The notes under the pieces are model-generated. The model did not search any database. It was not told the DNA's origin and saw nothing but the letters and a program-made list of their open reading frames with translations. DNA of 64,000 nucleotides from Zygnema cylindricum. Lineage: Eukaryota; Streptophyta; Zygnematophyceae; Zygnematales; Zygnemataceae. Positions 47,101-55,515 of this stretch are shown here, piece after piece. A program made the position numbers and the translations under genes. The DNA lies in the NCBI GenBank assembly GCA_037447655.1, contig JBBHKE010000026.1, forward strand, positions 239,297 through 303,296, given 5' to 3'. The stretch's first letter is position 1. Each line of letters begins with the position of its first letter.

Positions 47101-50100
47101 GGAAGGAAGGAAACGAGAATGGGTAGTCGAAGGAAGGAGGTAGAGAAGGGAAGGAAGGAGGGAAGGATTCTGAAGGAAAGGAGGTGATAGAAGGAATGAG
47201 GAGTGGATGGAATGGGGTGAGAGCAAAGAGATCGGGACGAATGGAAGGAATCCATGGGGATGAGTCGAAGCTGCATGGTGAAGGAGGGGGTGGAGGTAGG
47301 CGAGGGGGTGGGGATCGAGGAGGTGGTCGAAGGCGTGGTAAAGGAGGAGGTGAAGGAGGCGGGCGAGGGTGTGGGGATGGAGGGGGTGAAGGAGGAGGGG
47401 GAGAACGTAGTGGAGGTGGTGAAGATATTACTGGAAAAGATAACAAATCTTTAGTATTAGAACAGCAACAGTTGTCAACGCTTTAGATCCTTCTTTTTTC
47501 TTGGTTAACATGTTGCTTTAAACCAATAATTGGAAAACGTTAACAAATTGCATCGGTTGCCAAAATTCAAAAAAGCTTCAAACATACTAAAAAATTGTGT
47601 GATGAAATGCATTTTTTTAAACATTAGACCACAATTGAAAACAATGGATTCTAAATCCATAGATGTAAAACCACAAAAGTAAAAAATATGAGAGGCATAA
47701 GACCATAAAAATGAAAATAATATTTTTTTGTAAGCATAATGAGGACTTACATTTGCAAGTGTATTTGCTCGCTATATCAGTGTAGCCTTCGTTGCAAACA
47801 CATGTAGTTGCAATCCCGTTTGTAATAGTGGAGCAAATACCGTTCCCCCCACAAGGCCCTCCAGCCTGGGTGGCATTGCAAAACGCTTCACAACTGCTTT
47901 TACTACGTTGGGCACTAGATCCGCATCCAAATGGGATGTTCGAGTCAAGCAGGCAATTTCCATACAATTCTTCACATGATGGGTGTCCGTTGCCTCGTAC
48001 AATGGGCCCAGTGAAATAGTTGTTGTAAATGTAGCTAATCATAAAACCCGTCCATATAGATAGAAAATCAGTTAGTGACTTTTGACTATGATCTAACTAT
48101 CGCACTCTTTCACTGGATGTTGCAAATGAGAAAAAGAAACTATTTTATTGTTTCATTCTTTACTCCCTTATATTTAATAAGATTCGGGAGGTATTTTGTC
48201 AAAAGGGGGGAGGGATTTTTATGGTCCTTACATGATTATTTTGAGGATAAAAAAAGTGTTTGCAGACATTTAAAATATGAAGGCATTTGGAAAGGTCCAT
48301 TTTTCGACTCTTTTATTTTACACCGTCACTAAGGGTCATGATTTATTTATTTAGTTTTTTTCCTTTCAACTTTATATTTCATTCGGAAAGCCTTTTTTTT
48401 TTCTTGACCCTAAATAAGACATTATAATTGAAAGAAAAAAAAAGTCAATCATTATGGAATAAAAGCAAAGACAACATATTTTTAACTTAACTCTTAAAAA
48501 ATTGGACCCATAAAAGCAATTAAACATGTAGTAAAGTTAGAAATGTGAGAGCGACAATGTGGAGGTGACTCCTCGCCTTCCCCTTACCCTTCCACATGCA
48601 CCTTATCTTCCCCTTAGTTTTCTTATCGGAAGTTACTTTCTTGATTTACCGATTGTATATTTTATTGCTTTAGAACCTTATCATAAAATATGATAAAGTT
48701 AGTGGGAGTGTACCGTAAGATTTTTCAAAATTTTGCTCCCCTTTCTCCTATTGCTATTCATTAAATCCTTCAATTTCTCAGTGTTAATTTTCTCGTAGTT
48801 CCAAAAAAGAAAAAATCCCAATTTCTCCAATATCTTACTAAAACTTTTGTACTTAACGTTAAACTCTACCGGTTTTCTTGAAGTAAATTGTTACCCCCAC
48901 ACCCTTTTTTCCCAGACTTTCAAAGTTTTACCCTCTTTATTGCCCATCCTGTTCCCGCTCCTACTTTCCCGTCCCTGCCTTTCTTTTCTCCTCCTCTGTC
49001 CCAACCTTCTCTTCCTCTCTCTATTCACCGATCCCATCCGCTCCCCTAACCCTCCCCTCCGCTCCCTTAGCCCTTCACTCCTCTCATCTCCCCACCTCTC
49101 TCCTGTCCCTCCTCTCCCCTCTTCTCCCCTCCGCTCCACCTGCCCTCCCCTCTTTTCCCCTCCCCACCTTTAAATGGCTCCGCTCTCCAACATATGACCG
49201 TCCCTCCCTCTTCCTCTTTCATGAAGATAATACCAATAGTAGTTGAATATACAAATGTTTTGGCTTTTCTTGTTTTATATTTTGAGAGAGGGATATATTT
49301 AGGGGGTAGAGGGGGAGGTTAGAAATAAGGCGGCAGGGGAGTCCAGAAGCACCAAAAGGAGTCTAAAAATGGGTTCGTGCGGGGCGGTTGAGGAGGGGGG
49401 GAGGAGGGAGTGATAAGATGTAAGACTTGTTTTGGTTTTTTCTTTTTATTTTCAATAAATATAAGGTTTTCATCAAGTTCTTTTTTTGCAAGTTATTATT
49501 GTTAATTATATTGAAAGAGGAGAAATGCCCCACCTTCCATTTTTTTCTGCTGATTTTTATTGTTTTTTGCAAGGTTTTTTGTTTCTTTTTTTTATTGGTG
49601 GGTCGAGTAAAGTAATTCTTGTAATATTTTCTATTTCTTTTTTACTTTTTGGTAAACTGTTTCCCGGTTTTGTAGTGTTTCCAGTATAGTATATTTTTTT
49701 CGGGAATTATTGCGTATTTTGGGGGTGGGAAGGTAAAAGGAGGGGTATGGGCCGCCCTCTTTGGTCATGTTTAACATCACACTAAACATGGTTTGTGGGA
49801 GGGGTGTAAGCTCCCCTATGACACTAAATATGATTCTGGGGGACCGGGGGGATATGGAGAAAATAGGGGGATGTGGGGTATGGTGCTAGGGGCATCGGCC
49901 CCCTCCCTCCCCTACTCTCCCCTCTCCCCTTTCGCCTTCCTCTCCCCCTCTCTCTCCCCTTCTCCCCCTACATAGCCTTAAATTGTGTTGTTTGCTGATT
50001 TAAAAAACTTTGGAATAGTTGAGTAGTGCAATTGAATTTGTGTAGAATTTAATCTTACAAATATTGCAGGTTTGTGAGTTGACCGATGGACGATGGAATG

Positions 50101-53100
50101 TTTCCACTCAACTGGTTGTTAGTTAGATATCTATAACGCCATCCACCCCATCAAACAGTCTCCCGTTTTAAATGCCTTCTATTTATTTGGACCGAAATAT
50201 ACTAAATTTAAGAAAAAATGAGTATGAACTTTTTCTATGTTTATTTATAAAATTCTCTCATTTTGGGTTTTTGTGTTGTTAAAATATCTTTCGTTTGTTT
50301 CCAACATTTTGAGATTTCGCCGCTTAGTGATAGAGAAAAATATTTAAAAGTATCTCATGTAATTTCCTAACTTCTCTTTTTTCGTCCTCGCCTCTCCCCA
50401 TCCCTCGCTCTACCACCCCTTCTCACACCCTTTCTCAGTACATCCCCCCCCTCTATCTCTCTCTCTCCCTCTCCCTCACCCTCTCCTCTCCCAATCCATT
50501 CCCTATCCCTTCCTTTCTTCTCCATCCCTCTCTCACACCGCCCCTCCCTTGACCAACCCCTCTCCCCCTCCTGGTCCTCTCTCCTCTTCTACTCTCTCTC
50601 TTCTTCTACTCTCTCTCTCTCTCTCCCTCTCTCTCCCTTTACCTCTCCCTCTCCTTGTATTTCCCTTGAGGGAAGGGTGAGGGTAAGCGCCATTTTGACA
50701 CTAAATATGGGTTGAGGGAGGGGTGAGTGTAAGCTTTTTTATCACACTAAATATGGTTTGAGGGAAGGGTGCGTATAAACTCCCTTGTGACGCTAATTAT
50801 GACTGTGGGGAAGGGGAGGAAATGGGCGAAAGGGGAAAGGGGGTAATAATTCCAAGCCACATTAGCTATGGTGTTGGGAAAGTAGGTCCCTTCCTCCTCT
50901 CTCCCCTCTACCTTTCTACCTTCCCCTCCCCCTCCTATCCCTCTCGAGTTACAGTGTGTTGCTTACCAATTCATAAATCTTTGGGAAAGCTGAACAGTGT
51001 GCTTAAAATTTCTTACTAAATATGATAAAAACATGAAAATAGGAACTTCAAAAAATGAAGATTCGAATAAATTCATTGCCATTAAGCATCATTTTCGTGC
51101 AAATTCTACCCCACTTTAAAATTAGTTTTCTGTCGAATTTGGTCTTACACGTATTGGAGTCTTCTGAGTTGACCGATAGATGATGGAATGCTTCCACTCA
51201 ACTGGTTGTAATGAAGATATCTGTAAGGCCATTCACCCCATTAACCCTCGCTCGCCTCTAAATGCCTTCTGTTTATTTGGACAAAAATATTATAAACTTA
51301 ATAAGAAATGAGTATGTAAAAATAACTATCTATATATACGTTTGTAAAATTCCATCAGAGTAGGTTTTTTTTTTGTTAAAATTCCATTCGTTTTCTTTGC
51401 GAAATTTTGAGCTTTTGCCACTTTGAGATAGAGAAAACTATTCAAAAATTCCACATCAGTTCTCAAGTAGTATTCCAAATTTTTCGAAAAAATTAAACAC
51501 GGTGTGGCGATATGCGATAAGTATATAAAAAATTGGCAATTAAAGATCTTGTTCTAAAAACTTTTGTTTATTAAGTGGTTCAAAAAAATTGACTATTATT
51601 TTTCACAGTTTTATTTAGAAAATTAAAAAATTCCACCATTTATATTTTGACTTTTGTTTATATTTTGAAAACGACACATAAAGTGTGGTGGCTCAAACCC
51701 CTATATCGTCTCGTTCTCAAGAATTTTAAAATGTCAACTTTTTTTCTACTCCCTAAGCTTTATTTTCTCTTCCCCTCCCTTCACCACCTTTACCCTCCCC
51801 TCACCTCCCCTACCCTCCACTCCCCTCCCCTCCTTTCTCACCCTATCCCTTGCCCTACTTTACCCTCCCATCCATTCCCTTTCGCTTCCCTCTCCTCCTC
51901 TTCCCTCCCCTCCTCTCCATTCCCCTCTCTTCCCCTACCACCACCTCCCACACTCTCCCAACCACTTTTTCTTTACCTTCTCCTTCCCTTCACTTCTCCC
52001 ACTCACTCCTAGCCACCCCTTTTTCCCACCCCTCCTCTCCCCTCTTCTCCTCTTTCCTCCTCTCCCCTTCCCCAGTCTCCACTCCCCCCGCCCCTATCTT
52101 TTTTGGCCAGTCCCCTTGTCCCGTCCTCCGACCCCCTCTCCCTCCCCTCCCAATTCCTATCTTCTCTTCTTACACCTTTCCCCCATTCATCACTCCCATC
52201 TCTCATCAACAATTTGCCGCTCTCCCTCTCTCTCCCTCTCCTTTTCCCTCCATTTCTCCACATCTCTCTCACTCACTCTCCGCCTCTCTGTACTACTTTT
52301 TATTCCTTTTACCCAACCTTTATCTCTTTCCCTCAACCCTTCTCCCTCTCTATCACTTCCTCATCTTTCCGTGTCTCCTTATCCAAATATTCACCTCTCA
52401 CTCTCCCTCCCTATCTCTCACTTTCGCTCTCCCACTCTCTCCCTCCCCTCTTTCCCCACTCCATCTCCTCCTCTCAACCCACTCCATCTCCTCCACTCCC
52501 CCACTCCATCACCTCCTCTCCTCTTCTTCCATATCTTGCCCTTATTCTCCATCTCCCTCTCACTCCTTTCTCTCTCAACCACTCCCTCACTCCCATTTAT
52601 CCCTTTTCCCCAACCCCACGTCCCTTCCAATCCCCACTTCCTCTCTCTCCCCCTCCCATCTCCCCCCCCTTTGCCCTCCCCATCTTCTTCTGGCCCACTC
52701 TCCCTCTCCTTAACTTCTTTCCTCCCTCCGTATCCGCCTCTCCGCAATTCTTGCTCTAGCCCCTCACTCTACAACACCCCCCTCCCTTTCCCTCTTCTTT
52801 TGCTTTCCCTTCCACTTTCCTTCTATCCCTCTCTCACTTTCCCCCTCTCTTTCTTAGCCCCTTTCCCCCTATCCCCTCGATCCTTTCTCACTTTATCTGC
52901 TTTTCTTCTCACCCTCATCCATCCCGTTCTCTCTTCCACTTCTTATTTATCAATCCTTAGTTCTACTTCTCCATTTCCTTTTCCCTTTTCCCACTCTCCC
53001 TTCTTTTCCCCTCCCTTTCTCGCAACCTCCCCTTTGACCCGGCTCCCCGTTTTTTCTTTTCAACATTAACCCGTGCACCCTCTCCCCTCCTCCCTCTCCT

Positions 53101-55448
53101 CTCATAATCCACTTTTATCCCAACTCACCTCAACCTTCTGCTTGTCATCCTGAGCCCTCCCTTCTCCCTATCCCCCTCTCGCCCCGATCATCCCCCCTCT
53201 ACACCTCCCCCCTTTTCTTTTTTTCTCGCCCCTTTGCTTTCGCTCACCCCCCCTCTTATTTCCCCCCTCCTAACCTCTCCTTTTTTTCCCTTCCCCCTCT
53301 CCTCCTCTCTTCTTCTCCCTCGCTCCTCTCCCCCTCTTTTTCATTCTCTCCGTTCCCCTCCAATTCTTCCCCTCTTCCCCTCACCTCTTCTCCCCTTTCT
53401 ATCTCCCCCACTAACGTCTCCCACTCTCTCCCCCTCTCCTCTAGTCTTCTCCACCTCTCCCTTAGACTCCCTCGCCTCTTACCCCTCTTTTCCACTCATC
53501 GTCCTTATATCTCCTCCTATGACCCACCATCCTTGCCCCCCCGCCCTTCTTCACCCCGCTCCCCCTCTTTTCCTCTCCCACTCAACTCTCCCACCCACCC
53601 TCTTCCCACCTCGCCTCCTCAACCCCCCTCCCTACCCCTTTGCTTCTCACCCTCCCTCCTCCACTCCCCCCTCTCCCTCTCTTACCCTCTACTCATTTCC
53701 CCCTCTCCGCCAATTTCTCTCTCTTTCTCGCCCACCCTCCCTCTCTCGCCCCTTTTGCCCATCTCTATTTCTACCCTATCCCACGTGTTAGCAACGTAAA
53801 TTTCATTCCTTTGATCCATTACCCTCGTCTCCTCTTCCCTCTTCTCCCACCCCCTCTTTAGTGTTAATCCAACCACACTAGCTGCGATGTTGGGTCAATC
53901 CCCCCATCCCTCACTCTCCTTCCCCTCCCTTCATTTCCTCCCACTCTCCTCTTTTCACCCTTCCCCTCGCCTTTTACCTCTACTAAGCTTGAGTCGTGAA
54001 TCAATTTCATAAATTTTGGAAGATTTTAGTATTGTGCTTACGTTTTCCTAAAACGAATTCTCCACCTACAATAGATCTTTAGAATTTGATGCACAAAAAA
54101 AGAAAATAAAAAATAAATATCTGTCCCAACACAATCATGGTCCTTAGGCACCATTTTCAATGATACTTTACCCTAGTTTAGAAACAACAATCGGCTTTGA
54201 GTAAAATTTAGTCTTACAGGTATATGAGGTTTGTCAGTTGACCGATGGACGATGGAATGCTTCCACTCAATTGGTTGTAGTGTAAATATCTATAATACCA
54301 TCCAACCCATCAAATCCCCCCTCGTTTATATTGTATTCTAGATTCCTTTGACCGAAAAATAAAAAACTTGAATCAAAAAGAGGATGAACTCTTGTTATGT
54401 ACATTTGTAGGGCGCTAATTTAGCACAACAAGCCAATATATAACCATGTTTATGATGAATTTTCGATCTTAAATGAACTGGACACTCCTCCACCCCCCTT
54501 TTTTACATACTATGTCACACAAGCGTATGTGACATGTTTCATCTTTGACAACTAAAGTATATAATGAAATTTGAAAAATAAAATTTAATTTGTTGAATGT
54601 TAAATAAATTGTGATGGTTTCCTCTTGAAGACAACAACCTTTTGGCGACCCGTCAACAACTCCTGCCCGCCTCCCACCTCTCATAAACCTTTGTCCACTT
54701 TTGTCCATCATATTACAAAGCAAACAATACAAAACTTCCCAGATTTTGTTTAATTTTTGCATGGTTTTTACAAATTAAGGGGACACATGATAAGCATTTC
54801 GTCTTTTTCCACTACCCCCTCCATTTTTACGACCAAAAACAAAAAACAAACGAAATAAATAGTCAAAATGAGTACCTCCGATATTTATTCATTGTCCATT
54901 TGCTCTTTTTTTGTTTTCTCCATATGATATGTAATACATTTTATGTTTTAGTGTCCACTTACAAGTATCGTAGTACTGTGAGGTTGCCAATCTCCGCTGC
55001 AATGCTCCCCCTCAATCCTCTATTTCTTAAATCTCTGCATGCCCCTCCCATTTATCCCATTTCTTTTATTACTATTATCGTCGAATGAAGTCTTTCTTCC
55101 TCCTTCCCCTTACATCACTTGTTAAACGACACCCTTTATTCCTCACACGAACGCCACAATTATAGACCACCCTGAATGGTCGCTGAAAGAGTTCATTCAA
55201 TCATCCCCATTTCCCCCACCCTACACCCCCTCCCCCCTACCTCCCCCCCTACCCTATTTACATTTATCTACACTCCCGACAAGTCCCTCTATTCCTCCTC
55301 CATAACCTGTAACACTGCACCCCCTTTCCATTGGTCGTTGATTCCTTCACTCCACTCCCTCTCGGAACCCCTCTCCCAATACAGCTTTTCTAATCCACTA
55401 AGTCCTCAATTTGCACTCACTCTCACCACCTCCCCTCCTCCCCCCCCC

Positions 55449-55515
<67 letters not shown>

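Larger units (their letters stand above)
49735..54420. repeat. Segmental tandem duplication carrying three LRR exons
   Basis: Each of three blocks (exons at 50.1, 51.2 and 54.25 kb) has the same order: a CT-rich tract, a GTTTGC-GATT-ATAAA-CTTTGG-like stretch, the LRR exon, CACCCCATCAAA, TTTATTTGGACCGAAA and GAAAAAATGAGTATGAA. Smaller repeats of GGGAGGGGTGTAAGCT and GACACTAAATATGGTT lie at 49.79 and 50.67-50.81 kb. The blocks differ mainly in length of the CT tract. Confidence 0.75.

Noticed and set aside
46899-47486. Gly/Glu/Arg-rich open frames on the + strand
   Set aside because: Complement of the Pro-rich linker region of the minus-strand gene, with no family resemblance.
51647-53861. Long Ser/Pro/Leu open frames in all + frames
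   Set aside because: Artefact of the polypyrimidine tract, which lies in an intron of the minus-strand gene.
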